From contig JAKSZU010000009.1 of the NCBI GenBank assembly GCA_026018925.1, forward strand, positions 38,771,194 to 38,835,193: a stretch of 64,000 bases of DNA, read 5' to 3'. This document shows, in pieces, positions 53,901 through 64,000 of this stretch (the first letter of the stretch is position 1; each line of letters opens with the position of its first letter). The notes below the pieces were generated by a model, which saw only the letters and a list, made by a program, of their open reading frames with translations, was not told where the DNA came from and did not search any database. A program made the translations under genes and the position numbers. Origin of the DNA: Tupaia tana. Its lineage: Eukaryota > Chordata > Mammalia > Scandentia > Tupaiidae.

Positions 53901-55795
53901 CTTCTTTTATGTTTTGAGAATTATTCTCCACTTCTAAGAGATTTCATCCTTTTATCCATTTCAAAAACTGATCTGTCTTTCCTCTCAGTCATCATCTTAG
54001 AAGAGCCACATTTGATTTAATCTAAATATAACAGATACCCCTCCATTTCTTCCTATCATTTTAAAGCTTATTTTCTGGATCTTGCCCACCACTATTAGGT
54101 CATGGTTGTCTGCAGTGACCAGAATTTTAAACTATTCTTCATGAATAAAAAAATGTTTAGTTTCTATAGAATTTCATAACTACCAACTTTTTTCCCCACC
54201 AGAACTGCAAAATCAGAATAACTTTGTGGATGTATAATTGATAGCTCTGACCCCACATCTCAAATCCTGTGCTAAAACTAAAGATACATACAGAAATAAG
54301 AGAACAAAAGGTAACCAAGAAAGTGACTGATTTAATGCTAGGGACAAGAAATATCAATAACAACGTAGCATGTTAACTTCCAGGATTTAAACGAAAAGAT
54401 TGGGCCACAGCAATACTGCATATTCAACAGAAGAGAGTTTGAACATAAGACTGAACTGACGAAATAGAATTTAATGACTTTTGAGTAAAACATTTCTGAT
54501 TTTTTTTTTATTATGCTTTGTTTCCCCAATTTAAAATTTACTTTCTTTTGCATTGTTGATACGTTCAGCATTATGCTAAAATATTTTTCTTGTTTGTTTC
54601 TTTAAATGGAAACGTAAACTTTTCTTCCTACTGACCCCTCTGGAATTGGAAACTATTTGGGAATATTCTTATTTTTTGGCAGAAGGGTTATTTGCATAAG
54701 TTCAATAATGCTTGTTGCATTGATTCAGAAATCAGAAATACTCATTATTGGACAGGGGATTTGACTGGAATGTCATATCTGAAGATTAATCAGAAAACTA
54801 TAGAACTAAGGTGGATCTCAAGTAAGCCAACAGAAGCTCTTAGAAAGATGGCCTGGTACCATAAATAGCTCTGCCTGGCAGAGAGAATTAGAGAAGATAT
54901 ATGAAAGAATTTACAACAAAATAACCTGGACTTTTCCAGCCCAGAATTGTAATCAATAGAGATTGCAAAAGAGCAACCATACCAGAGGATTATTTTGAGA
55001 AAGACTTTGAAGAAAGAAAAAGAGACTGATCGTTGCTAGCAGATGGTGTATCACAGAATACTTGGTAGGCAGGGCTGAATTGAGAAGGTTTATGTGTGAC
55101 TAGTGTGCTGGGCATTTGCTTTTCAACAATTTGAGTAGTCGATATGTAAATACTTTCTCAAAAATATTTAAAACCATACTGTTTCTGTTGTTAGAGTCAC
55201 AAACAAAATTATACGAAATTATAAGAAATATTTTGAACAATATCTTTGAAATTCAGTATTTGAAATTTTGAAAGTTGTTTATTAACTGTCAACATCTATG
55301 GAGTATGAGTTAAAACATTTTTTGATATGTAAAGTAAATGTGGAAAAATGTAAAAATAAATAAATTTAAAAAGCATGTAAAAAAAGAGTTTTGCTGATGA
55401 CAGAAGTAATTTTCTGGTAAAGAAAAGTAAATAATAGTTCTTCCTTGGGTTATATCTATACCAATACAATATTATTTCTCATTAGGTTGATTCTTAAGAA
55501 GATTTGTTAAGGCCAAGAAATAAGTTTTACAAGATGAGGAAAGTGGGACTTATATATTGGGAAATTTTTATATTTATATATAAAATTCCACAAGACATAA
55601 AATTTGAATTCATATGCTGTAGGATAATACATTTCTAAGTTCATTTTGAAATTTCAGGAGGAGGGCTGTTCCTTAAAGGAATCTTGCAAAAAGTATCGTA
55701 CAAATAACTATCATTTTATAAGATAAGCAGCTACTCTCCAGTTGTATGATTATGGGCTTCTGACCATGTATCATAGAATCATAGAGGAATTTTTG
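53901..55795. other. No recognisable feature (about 1.9 kb)
   Basis: The longest stretch without an identifiable element. AT-rich; frames are short; no splice-exon pattern, tRNA or snRNA motif seen. Old unidentifiable repeats are likely. Confidence 0.35.
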
Positions 55796-55797
55796 TT

Positions 55798-56018
55798 TTG
55801 GGAGAGATTTTTGTTATAGGGTGCATGTGCTTGCCAGAGACACAGAGAGACAGAGAGACAGAAAGCAAGAAATTGCCCCTCCCCCCGCAGTGATGGCCAC
55901 GCCACAATCCCTTCCCCTCCATTCTCCTACTGAGATCTTTGGCACATATGCACAACTCGAACCGTGGTTGGCCAGGTGTGAATCTAGTGACGTAACTGCT
56001 ATGCCATCTGCTGTCCCC
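55798..56018 (-). mobile_element. tRNA-derived SINE type A, internally deleted
   Basis: GGGAGAGATTTTTGTTATAGGG through CATCTGCTGTCCCC. About 30 bp between cacatatgcac and aactcgaaccg are missing. Confidence 0.93.
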
Positions 56019-56259
56019 TCATAAAGAAATCTTTTTAAACAAGTGGTTTCCTAAACTCTCATCCCAGAACCCATCTCAGAGCTGCAAAATCAGTTTTTAT
56101 GGGAATAGGACCTAGCATTTCCTTTTTATAGCCACCACACCCTCCCCTACCTTGCTTCTGTTGCAATACAATGTTTGAGGGTCATTAAATTAGTTGAATA
56201 CATATTTATAAATATTTCTATTATCAGATAAAATGATAACACCATTAAGAATGCTGAAG

Positions 56260-56470
56260 AAGGGTCAATGGACACAATGGTAACATAACTGGTGTCACAC
56301 GGGAAGGTCCAGGGGTTGTGCATCCTGGTGCCTCTCTGTACACACTGGGCATGCATGCACAGGTGTTTGGGATCCAGGCTGGCTAAAATTGGGGGTGAAT
56401 CATGGTGTGAGGACCCTTCTGTGGGTGTCTCTGCCTCTTTCATATAAGAAATAAACTCATTTGTGTAAGA
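56260..56470 (+). mobile_element. tRNA-derived SINE type C
   Basis: ggtcaatggacacaatggtaacataactgg, tgggcatgcatgcacaggtg, gatccaggctggct, aggacccttctgtgggtgtc, aagaaataaactc. Confidence 0.85.
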
Positions 56471-56483
56471 CATAAATAAACTT

Positions 56484-56740
56484 TTTAAAAAGTTTTGCCT
56501 GAATGTATGTGCACTTACTAGAGAGAGGCTTGCTGGAGACAGAAGGACAGAGAAAGTGAGAAAGCATCATCCATGGAGCATGGTCACAGCAACATCCCTT
56601 CTGCATTTCTCCCTCCTTTCAGGATGTTGGGCACACACACACACACACACACACACCTGGCATGTTTCTAAAACTGCTAAATTCAGGACTCGAACTGCAC
56701 AGTTGACCATGTGAGATCTACGCATCAACCACCGGTTTGT
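56484..56740 (-). mobile_element. tRNA-derived SINE, type A-old
   Basis: ttgcctgaatgtatgtgcac, GA tract, an (AC)n of 13 units replacing the GT-rich body (56632-56656), ggactcgaactgcacagttgacc. Confidence 0.82.
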
Positions 56741-56787
56741 AAATTGACCCAATAAATATTTTTTTTAAAAAATCATGCTTGGAAGTG

Positions 56788-56894
56788 GGGTCCGGCAGGT
56801 GGCATGGTGGCTGAGGTGATAGACTCCCACAGGCTGATTGCAATTCAAGTCCTGGACCCAGTGGCTTGCTCTCTCACTTCCCCTCTCTCTCCCT

Positions 56895-56953
<59 letters not shown>

Positions 56954-57000
56954 AATTAATTATAATGGCTAAAATTAAATAAATACTTTTAACAAAGTCA
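56788..57000 (+). mobile_element. tRNA-derived SINE type B with long (CT)n
   Basis: GGGGTCCGGCAGGTGGCATGG, box B AATTCAAGTCCTGG, CT tract of about 70 bp (56880-56949), ATCAAATTAATTATAATGG. Confidence 0.93.
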
Positions 57001-57004
57001 TGCT

Positions 57005-57528
57005 GGGGGCCAGCAGGTGGCATGGTGGTTAAGGCACCAGACTCCCATATGGCCAACTGTGGTTTGAGTCCTGGACCCAGCGACTTGAAACTCACGCTGG
57101 GCATGTGTGCATGCATGCCCAAGATCCCAGAAGGAGAGAAGGATCAGCAGTTGGTATAATGGTTACGTCGCTGGAACTCCCATGTAGTCGACAGTGGTTT
57201 GAGTCCCAGACCTGGTGACTTAAACTCATGCCAGGTGCATGTGCATGCGTGCCCAAGATCCCGAGAGGAGAATGGAGGAGAAGGGATTGAGGCATGGCCA
57301 TCCCCTATGAGGGAGGGCTATTTTTCACTTTCTGTCTGTCTTTCTGGCAAGTGCACACGCCCTATAGCAAAAATCTCTCAAAAAAAAAAAAAAAAAAAAA
57401 AATCCCAGGAGTAGAATGGAGGAGAAGGGATTGTGGTTTGGCCATCTCTCTGGGGTGATTTCTCACTTTTTCTCTCACTGTCTCCATCTCTGCTATGAGT
57501 GCACATGCCCTATGGCAAAAACCTTTTA
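57005..57528 (+). mobile_element. tRNA SINE interrupted by another SINE (outer copy)
   Basis: Head like type B (GGGGGCCAGCAGGTGGCATGG, GGTTTGAGTCCTGG) but with the type A body (actcacgctgggcatgtgtgc). Body resumes after the nested SINE at about 57402 (atcccaggagtagaatgg) and ends CCCTATGGCAAAAACC. A head/body intermediate. Confidence 0.93.
57141..57401 (+). mobile_element. tRNA-derived SINE type A nested in a SINE
   Basis: GGATCAGCAGTTGGTATAATGG, box B GGTTTGAGTCCC, ATGAGGGAGGGCTATTTTTC in place of the palindrome, A22 tail. The duplicated target is the outer body: gatcccagaagga / aatcccaggagta. Confidence 0.95.
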
Positions 57529-57624
57529 AAAAATCATGCTAATGGAACTAACATCTCTTCAACTGAATTACTTGTTCAATAAGTGTCTGTAAAATTCTTT
57601 CTTTCCATACTCCTTCTTGACACA

Positions 57625-57888
57625 TTTTTTAAGAGAGATTTTTGTTATAGGGCATGTGTGCTCGCCAGAGAGACAGAGAAATACAGAGAGACAGAAAGCA
57701 AGAAATCATCTCCCGGGGGGGAGGATGGCCATATCGCAATTGCTTCTCCTCCATTCTCCTCTCAGGATTTTGGGCATGCACGCACATGCGCCCAGTGTGA
57801 GTTTTAAACCACCAGATCCAGGACTCAAATCCCAGTGGACTACGTGGGAGTCCAGCAATGTAACAATTACGCCACCTGCTGTCTCCTT
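57625..57888 (-). mobile_element. tRNA-derived SINE type A
   Basis: TTTTTTAAGAGAGATTTTTGTTATAGGG, cccgggggggagg, box B complement GGACTCAAATCCC, CCACCTGCTGTCTCC. Duplication ttgacacattttt / ttgatacattttt. Confidence 0.95.
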
Positions 57889-58750
57889 TGATACATTTTT
57901 CTAAAACTGTTTACAACCTTGGAAAATAGAATATGCCATCCTTATACCTTTGTTATCCCAGTGGGGACTAGATTTTGCCGTTCCGTGAGAATAACCTTTG
58001 GTATTTTACTACTGTTCAGAATGACAGATGCAGAGCTGAATACATTTACTAAAGGGATACCCTAAAATCTACATAAAAATTTTATACTTGGTTTTATTTG
58101 AACTTTTCCAATTTAAAATAAAACAAAGATCATTTAAAATCTGCTTTGTGTTTTCAAAGACAACGTGTCCTCAGCCCCAAGATTCTGATACTTTATCTCC
58201 TTCTCACTTCTCTTCCTCTTTTGTCCCTTCCCTCTTGACAATCACTTCCCTATCTTCCCTAATTTAAAACATTTGTAGCTACTTTTCTGAGGCTGCTTTG
58301 TCTTTTTCATCAACTTAAGTTTAAAAATTATTTTAATTATTAAAAAGTCATATCAGTTGACTTTGAGATGCTTTTCCATACATTGCATTTTTTCAAGGGG
58401 GGCATGGCTACTTATGAAAACCCTGATATAGGTCATTAGGAAGGTCTCTAGCTTCAACTTTACTATGTAAACATGAAAAAACACAGGACAAAGATACAAT
58501 CTGGAAGAATCCCCTTGGGATCATGTAAAATTATAGAAAAATATTGTTTGCATATTTAATGTATAATATTTCAATACACTGGAATTATTAACGAGTTTGC
58601 TGAAGCAATGAATTATATTAATTTTCAATTAGTATAATTCAAATTTGTAGACTTTTGTCCTCAGATATGCTTAATATACAAGTCAAAATTTAGAATGGTA
58701 GTTTCAACCACTTAAATTTTAAATCAATATTCTATACAACTAGCTTTCTT
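57889..58750. other. No recognisable feature
   Basis: AT-rich, unique-looking DNA; no gene supported. Confidence 0.3.
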
Positions 58751-58751
58751 T

Positions 58752-59008
58752 TTTTCCTTCTTTTTTATTTATTTGGAGAGGTTTTTGCTATAGGGCATGT
58801 GTGCTCGCCAGAAACACAGAGAGAAAGAGAGAGAGAGAAAGCAAGAAATCATCCCCCAGGGGGGATGGCCACACCACAATCCCTTCTCCTTGGGCACACA
58901 CGCACACACGCCCAAGAATGAATTTAAACCACCGGATCCAGGACTTGAACTGCGGTCGACTATGTGGGAGTCCAGCGACATAGTTCTTAACGCCCACTGC
59001 TGGTCCCA
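58752..59008 (-). mobile_element. tRNA-derived SINE type A, short deletion
   Basis: TTTGGAGAGGTTTTTGCTATAGGG, CCCCCCAGGGGGGATGG, ctccttgggcacacacg (the ATTCTCCTCTCGGGATC block is missing), GCCCACTGCTGGTCCC. Duplication aactagctttctt exact. Confidence 0.96.
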
Positions 59009-59022
59009 GAACTAGCTTTCTT

Positions 59023-59375
59023 ACGTAAGAGAATATAGTGGTTATTCTATGAGAGAGGGAAGGGGCAGGAGAATAGAGAGATATTGGCTAACAGATACAA
59101 CATTAAAGTTAAATAAGAGGAAGAAATTACAGTGGTTTATAGCACAGTAATGTAAATATAGTTAACGATATTTTACTGGATCTATCAAAATAGCTAAAAG
59201 ATTGGATTGTGAATATTTCCAACACAAAATAATGATAAATATTTTAAATAATGAATATGCCGATCATCCTGATTTGATCATTACACATTATATTCATATA
59301 CTGAAATAATCATACTACAATATGATATAAAAAGTATACTATAAAAAGTACAACTGTATCAATTAAAAATGGTAG
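59023..59375 (+). mobile_element. L1MA-like 3' UTR end
   Basis: gagagatattggctaacag, atagttaacgatattttactgg, atatttccaacacaaaataatg, tgatttgatcattacacatt, gtatcaattaaaaatgg. Confidence 0.85.
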
Positions 59376-59378
59376 TTT

Positions 59379-59600
59379 ATGGACCAGCAGATGGCATAAT
59401 AGTTCCGTCACTGGACTCCCATGTAGTCAGCCACAGTTTGAGTCCCGGACCCGGTGACTTAAAACTAAATGCTGGGCACATGTGCATGTGTGCCCAAAAT
59501 CCCGAGAAGAGAATGAAGGAGAAGGGATTATGGTATGGCCATCTCCACCCCCAGGAGGGGGGTGATTTCTTGCTTTCTATCTCTCTGTCTCTGTCTCTTC
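59379..59600 (+). mobile_element. tRNA-derived SINE type A, 3' end missing
   Basis: Box A AGATGGCATAATAG, AGTTTGAGTCCCG, linker GACTTAAAACTAAATG, ccaggaggggggtg. Stops in the CT tract (ctctgtctctgtctcttcc) and continues into antisense L1 without CCCTATAGC or an A-tail. Confidence 0.93.
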
Positions 59601-60295
59601 CTTTTCATCACATTTTTGTAGCCAAAGCCTTTTCCTACCCTTAAAACCTGGAAACCTTTGTTCTGCATTCTATTCCTATAATTTTACCTTTTCCAAAATG
59701 CCATACAAATGAATTCATAGAACTAATTTCTTGCACCCAACATGTCTTTCAGATTCATCCATGCTGTTTCACCAATCAATAGTTCAAACTTTTAAATTAC
59801 TTTATCACTGATTCTCCATTCTATTTATTTCTTAAAGGATATTTGGATTGTTTCTAGATTGTTGATTAGTATAAAGCCGCTATGGAGATTTGTGAACATG
59901 TTTTTATATGGACCTGTTTTCATTTCTCTTGGATTTATACCTAGGAGCAGATTGCTAAATAAAGTGATAGTTCTTTGTTTAACTTTTCAAGAAACTGTCT
60001 TACTATTTTTCAAAGAGGCTGCATCCTTTTACATTCCTACCATCGGTGTAGGAGAGTTCCAAAGTTTTCACACTCTAGCCAACACTTGTACAAGTTTTTG
60101 TGTAAACATAAGTTACTTTTTCTCTAAGGTAAATACTTAAGAGTGGGTTTTCTGTGCCATTTGGCAATTGTGTATTTACGTTTATAAGAAAATGCTTTCC
60201 AGAGTGACCGTACCAGTTTGTTTTTGCAGTCCCACTAGCAGCGTATGAGTCTTTCTGTTGCTCTATAACTTCCTAAGCACTAAATGTTTTTATGG

Positions 60296-60297
<2 letters not shown>

Positions 60298-60334
<37 letters not shown>

Positions 60335-60579
60335 ATAGAGCACATGCATTTGCCGAGAGACAAAGACGGAGAGACAAAAAGCGAGAAATCACTCCCCTGC
60401 GGGGATATCCATGCCATTCTCCTCCGTTCTCCTTTCAGTATTTTGGTCACACACACACACACACACATACACACACACACGTGCCTTGCATGAGTTTTAA
60501 GACATGGAGTCCAGGACTCAAACTGCGGTCGACTATGTGGAAATCCAGGGACATAACCATTATGTCATCTGCTGGTCCT
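60298..60579 (-). mobile_element. tRNA-derived SINE type A, in antisense L1
   Basis: T-run of 34, GCTATAGAGCACATGCATTTGCC, an (AC)n replacing the GT-rich body (60448-60480), GGACTCAAACTGCGGTCGAC, ATCTGCTGGTCC. Confidence 0.95.
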
Positions 60580-60589
60580 TTTCACAGGT

Positions 60590-60815
60590 TTTTTTTTTTA
60601 ATGAAAGAGAGACAGAAAGAGATAAAGAGGTATTTTTGACAGGATCTCGCCACACTGCAATCCTCCCATTCTAGCCTCATAGTTAGGCAGGATTTTAGGT
60701 GCAAACTGCCACACCAGGCGTGATTAGGTTGGTCTGGATTCTGAACTTGGGCTTTTCATGTGGCTCCAACATTGTGAAGTGGTGCCTTTGCTTCTGCGGC
60801 TGGGCTATTTTCAGA
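60590..60815 (-). mobile_element. Possible very old SINE fragment
   Basis: T9, gaaagagagacagaaagag, cgccacactgcaatcctccc keep the SINE order; the head is poorly preserved. Confidence 0.45.
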
Positions 60816-61424
60816 GATTCTATTTTTGTTCTGATAAGTGTGCAGTATTATCACACTTTGGGTCTAATTCCATTTCCCTGATGACTAAGATGAACAACTT
60901 TTCTTGTTCTTATTTACCATCCATACCGCTCACTTAGTGAAATGCCTGATAAAATTATCTGCACATTGTATTTATTATTTTACTGTTGAACTTGGGAATT
61001 CTTTATATATTCCTAATAAAAGTTCTTTATTAAATATGAGATTTCTAAATATTTTCTCCCAGGCACTGGCTTGTCTTTTCAATCTTTTAAAAGTGTCTTT
61101 GTAGAGAAAAAAGTTAATTTTGACAAAGTTTAACTTACCATTTTATAACGGATCCTGTTGTTGCTGTCATAGTTAAGAATTCTATCTAGCCCAAGGTCAT
61201 AAAGATTTTCTTCTAGTTTAAGTTTTAGAGTTTTACATTTATATCTATGACCCCATTTAAATTAATTTTCATTTAAGCATGAGGGATAGCTTGAGTTTCA
61301 GCACTTTTTTTTTTTGAGTTTCAGGATTTTACATGTGGATATTCAACTTTTTCAGCATTATTATTGACAAGGTTATCCTTTTTCCCATTGAATTGCTTTC
61401 GTTCCTTGGTTAAAAAATCAGTTG

Positions 61425-61695
61425 AGACCCAGTCACTGTGGTGCAGCAACAATGAAAGTGCCCTGCAAGGCTGGAAACTATATGGCCAACAGTGGGTTCA
61501 AATCTTCAGGTCAGCTTGAAAACATGACAAGTGTGCACGCTGGGTGTGCATGGCCCAATTGGGACCCCAGAATCATAAGGCACTAGAAGGCTAGAGAATG
61601 GGGAATGCAGCATGAAAAGAATCTGCCCAAGGTGTTTCTGTCTCCCTTGCATGTGCATGTACACATTCATCATCATGAAAAAAAATTAATTGAAA
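61425..61695 (+). mobile_element. tRNA-derived SINE, type A-old
   Basis: gacccagtcactgtggtgcagcaac, GGGTTCAAATCTTC box B, gtgtgcacgctgggtgtgc, tgtacacattcatcatcatg then AAAAAAAATTAATTG. Confidence 0.75.
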
Positions 61696-61762
61696 CAAAA
61701 TGGTGCATAACAAGCTTCACAATCTGTTTCCCAAGCAAAACATCCATAACTGCTCAAAATTA

Positions 61763-62030
61763 CTTTTTTTTTTTTTTGAGAGGTTTTTTCGCTATAGGGC
61801 GCGTGTGCTCGCCAGACAGACAGAGAGAGAGAGACAGAAAGCGAGAAATCACCCCCCAGGGGGGATGGTCACGCCGCAATCCCTTCTTCTCCATTCTCCT
61901 CTCGGGATCTTGGGCATGCACGCACACGCGCCCGGCGTGAGTTTTTTTAAGTCACCGGGTCCGGGACACGAACCGCGGTCGGCTACGTGGGAGTCCAGCA
62001 ACATAGCCATTACGCTAACTGCTGGTTCCC
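61763..62030 (-). mobile_element. tRNA-derived SINE type A, A58 subfamily, youngest-looking
   Basis: T14, GAGAGGTTTTTTCGCTATAGGG, GCGCGTGTGCTCGCCAGAC, CCCCCCAGGGGGGATGG, box B complement GGACACGAACCGCGG, sense linker expanded to GACTTAAAAAAACTC, GCTGGTTCCC. The 18-bp duplication ctgctcaaaattactttt is exact. Confidence 0.98.
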
Positions 62031-62175
62031 GCTGCTCAAAATTACTTTTTAAAATAACAAATCTGTGGGTATGGTCCTAGGGTCAGTGAAAAAATATTTA
62101 TAAAAATCTACCTTGGTAAGAGGCATGGGAGTCTATGAGCAAGTGGAATTTATCTTAGGAATACAAAGTTGTCTT

Positions 62176-62422
62176 TTGGATTTTTTATTTTGCCAGAGGA
62201 TGTGTGCATGCACAAGAGAGAGAGAGAGAGAGAATGAGAAAGTATCCCCAGTGGGGCATGGCCAGACTGTAATCCTTTCTCCTCCATCTCTTGCTCCTTT
62301 TGGGATTTTGGACACACATGCACACATTCCTGGTGTGTTTTTTGAGCTGAATCCCAGACTTGAACCATGAGTTTGGCCATGAAGGATCTGCCTGCCTTAC
62401 CACCAGGCCATGGAGCCAGCCC
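62176..62422 (-). mobile_element. tRNA-derived SINE, type A-old
   Basis: TTTTGCCAGAGGATGTGTGC, (GA)n, ccccagtggggcatgg, gagctgaatcccagacttgaacc, ggccatggagccagccc. Confidence 0.88.
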
Positions 62423-62575
62423 AAGAAATTCAATATTTTAACACATAATGATGAAACAATAATGGACAAAACCCACATGATTATCTCAATAAATGTAGAA
62501 AAAGCATTTGACAAAGTTCAACACACATTCATGATGAAAATACTCACAAGCCAAGTACTTTCATTTCATTGAGCT
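62423..62575 (+). mobile_element. L1 ORF2 fragment (plus)
   Basis: Translation near 62477-62545 gives THMIISINVEKAFDKVQH, the L1 reverse transcriptase block (..ISIDAEKAFDKIQH..). Short and isolated. Confidence 0.82.
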
Positions 62576-63545
62576 TCTTGGTTGCACAGATTTATGATTT
62601 CCATCAAATCTGGGAAAGCTGAGGCTTTGAAATATTTTTTTCTACTCCTCCTTTCTTTCCTCTATACCCTTTGTGTGCATATTGATATGCCTAATGGTGT
62701 CCCACAGTTTTCTGAGGCTCTGTTCATTTTTATTCAGCCTTTTTACTTCTTTTCTCCATGGTGTGGATAATCTCAGTTGATCTGTTTTAGATTCATTGCT
62801 TCTTCTGCAAACTCCTATTTACTGTTGAGCCCCTCTAGTTCACTTTTCATTTTAGTTATTATAATTTTTAAACATTGTAACTTCTATTTGGTTTGGTTTT
62901 TATAAAATGTATCTCTTTTCATCCTAGAGGGTGAGTGTGCATAAGAGAGACAGACAGAAACAGAGACAGACAAAGCACCCATTTTTCTTTTCCTTTCATT
63001 TCTCCATCTTGTTGGGATCCTGGGCATGTTGACATATGCCCAGTATGTTTTCGAGCTGCTTGGGCCAGCAGGTAAACTACCGTAGGGTTTGGCTCTCCTT
63101 GCATAGCACTTAATTGCTGCCCTACTAGTCTAGCTCTAATTGGTATGTTTTTATTGATATTCTCTCTTTGATTAGTCACTTCTCTCATGTACCTCTTTTG
63201 TTCTTTACAAATGATATCCTTTAGTTCTATGAACATTTTTAAAGCTGATTTAATGTCTTTGTACAGTAACTGAAATAACTGGGCTTTCTTAGGGACAGTT
63301 TACATTTATTATGCATCGTCCCCTGTATATGGGCCTTATCTTCATATGGGCATTCTTTTCCTGTTCTTTATATGTCTTCTGACGTTTTTTGTAGCTGTGG
63401 TTGAAAATTGCATCTGTTAAATAACAAAATGTAGCAATCCTATAAATCACATCTTCCAACTAGAGTGTGTTTTTGATATTTGTTTCTAGCTTTGTTATTG
63501 TTGTTCTCTAATAACTTTCCTAGACCAATTCTGTAAAGTCAGTTT
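62576..63545 (-). mobile_element. Old L1/HAL1-like antisense segment
   Basis: gtgtgcatattgatatgcctaatggtgtcccacag, ttctgaggctctgttcatttttattc, gttgagcccctctagttcac, ctttagttctatgaacatttttaaagc, tcctgttctttatatgtcttctgac. Same kind of sequence as 225-1560. Confidence 0.55.
62918..63135 (-). mobile_element. tRNA-derived SINE, type A-old
   Basis: CTAGAGGGTGAGTGTGCATAAG, gagacagacag tract, ctgggcatgttgacatatgcc, gagctgcttgggccagc; the head is mostly unreadable. Confidence 0.72.
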
Positions 63546-63580
63546 TTTTGTTCTGTTTTGTTTTGTTTTGTTTTCATTTG
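63546..63580. repeat. (TTTTG)n simple repeat
   Basis: Five to six TTTTG units. Confidence 0.9.
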
Positions 63581-64000
63581 TAGCTACTGGAATTTCTGCT
63601 TAGTTGGCTGTATGGGTATCTAGTGATGAAACAGAAATTTCCTTAAATAGTTTGAATGACTATCTCTCCCACTGTTTTCTAATTGGCTCTGTGTACACGT
63701 GTTGAGGCATCTTTCCAGTTCTCAGACAAGCATCTCTCTATCCCTTAGCTTTCACTCATTGCTTGCAAAGAGCCTTGAGGTCCACCAGAGGTGTGAGATG
63801 AGAGTCTTTTCAGGTCTCCCTTGGGCATGCGCACAGCTTGGCATATATGTATGTTCTTCTAGCATTCCTAGAATGCTTCGGAACATTTCAAAACCCCCAT
63901 GATCATTTTATTTCCATGTAATTCCTTTTAGGGTTTTTCATATGCCTTTGTTTGTCCTAAGTATTTTCATGTCAGGCATCTGTAATTTTAAACAATTGTC
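63581..64000. other. No recognisable feature
   Basis: T-rich end of the window; may continue the antisense L1-like segment, but I cannot support it. Confidence 0.3.

Larger units (their letters stand above)
59610..61425 (-). mobile_element. Antisense L1M, 3' UTR into ORF2, split by SINEs
   Basis: cagattcatccatgctgtttcacc, tggattgtttctagattgttg, cctaggagcagattgctaaat, cattcctaccatcggtgtagg; after the SINE, ttccctgatgactaagatgaac, cacattgtatttattatttt, cttttcccattgaattgctttcg. Confidence 0.87.

Noticed and set aside
62423..62575. Active L1
   Set aside because: Only a short reverse transcriptase fragment is present; no full-length L1 with two open frames exists in the window.
1..64000. CRISPR-like array from regularly similar repeats
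   Set aside because: Repeats are 170-260 bp, dispersed, in both orientations and flanked by target duplications; this is retrotransposition in a mammal genome.

Overview
The window reads as an intergenic or intronic stretch of a placental mammal genome. No intact protein-coding gene, exon chain or functional RNA gene is visible. Shared eutherian repeats support this: MIR, L2, L1M-type LINEs, MLT1/MaLR LTRs, a Tigger1-like pogo transposon, hAT (MER1/Charlie-like) elements and a CR1/L3 relic. The dominant component is a lineage-specific tRNA-derived SINE with more than 60 copies, about a quarter of the window. I see no Alu, B1/B2, rabbit C-repeat, carnivore or Bov SINE. MER1-like and Tigger1-like elements together with a foreign tRNA SINE would suit a non-primate relative of primates such as a colugo, but I cannot identify the species from sequence alone.

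SINE types used below. Type A is long (about 240-260 bp) and CpG-rich. It has a tRNA-like head with box A (TTAGCGTAATGG) and box B (GGTTCGAGTCC). The body carries a GCGCGTGTGCGTGCGTGCCC-like stretch, a central CCCCCCTGGGGGG palindrome, a CT-rich stretch and an end reading CCCTATAGCAAAAACCTCTC plus an A-tail. Type A-old is diverged and often ends in CTCTGGCAA(AT)TAAAAA. Type B is short (about 170-190 bp): the same kind of head, then a CT-rich stretch and TCAAATTAAAATAAATAAA. Type C has a head reading GGTAACATAACTGG and ends in AGAAATAAA. Minus-strand copies begin with a T-run and end in GCTGGTCCC.

Layout. 1-5 kb: antisense L1-like AT-rich DNA, tandem minus SINEs, an L2 and a lineage-specific L1 3' end. 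5-12.7 kb: mostly old sequence with a CR1 relic, a complete MER1-like hAT element with 8-bp duplications, MIRs and two kinds of MITE. 12.7-15.9 kb: one Tigger1-like transposon carrying four SINEs. 16-27 kb: L1 fragments, MIRs, a hAT copy, MITEs and SINEs. 27.8-33 kb: two L1M elements; the second carries an RPS20 processed pseudogene that is itself split by a SINE. 34-37 kb: MaLR LTRs, a 133-bp inverted duplication and a head-to-head LTR pair. 37-48 kb: several L1M 3' ends in the plus direction, then an antisense L1; SINEs interrupt all of them. 48-58 kb: SINE clusters, nested SINEs, L2 and MIR, and about 1.9 kb (53.9-55.8) with no recognisable repeat. 59-64 kb: L1 3' end, a long antisense L1 and more SINEs.

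The elements do not work together as a system. The nesting gives a relative clock: CR1/L2/MIR, then L1M/MaLR/hAT/Tigger, then MITEs and the RPS20 retrocopy, then type A-old and B SINEs, then type A. The youngest-looking type A copies carry a changed base at the normally invariant A58 position of box B.
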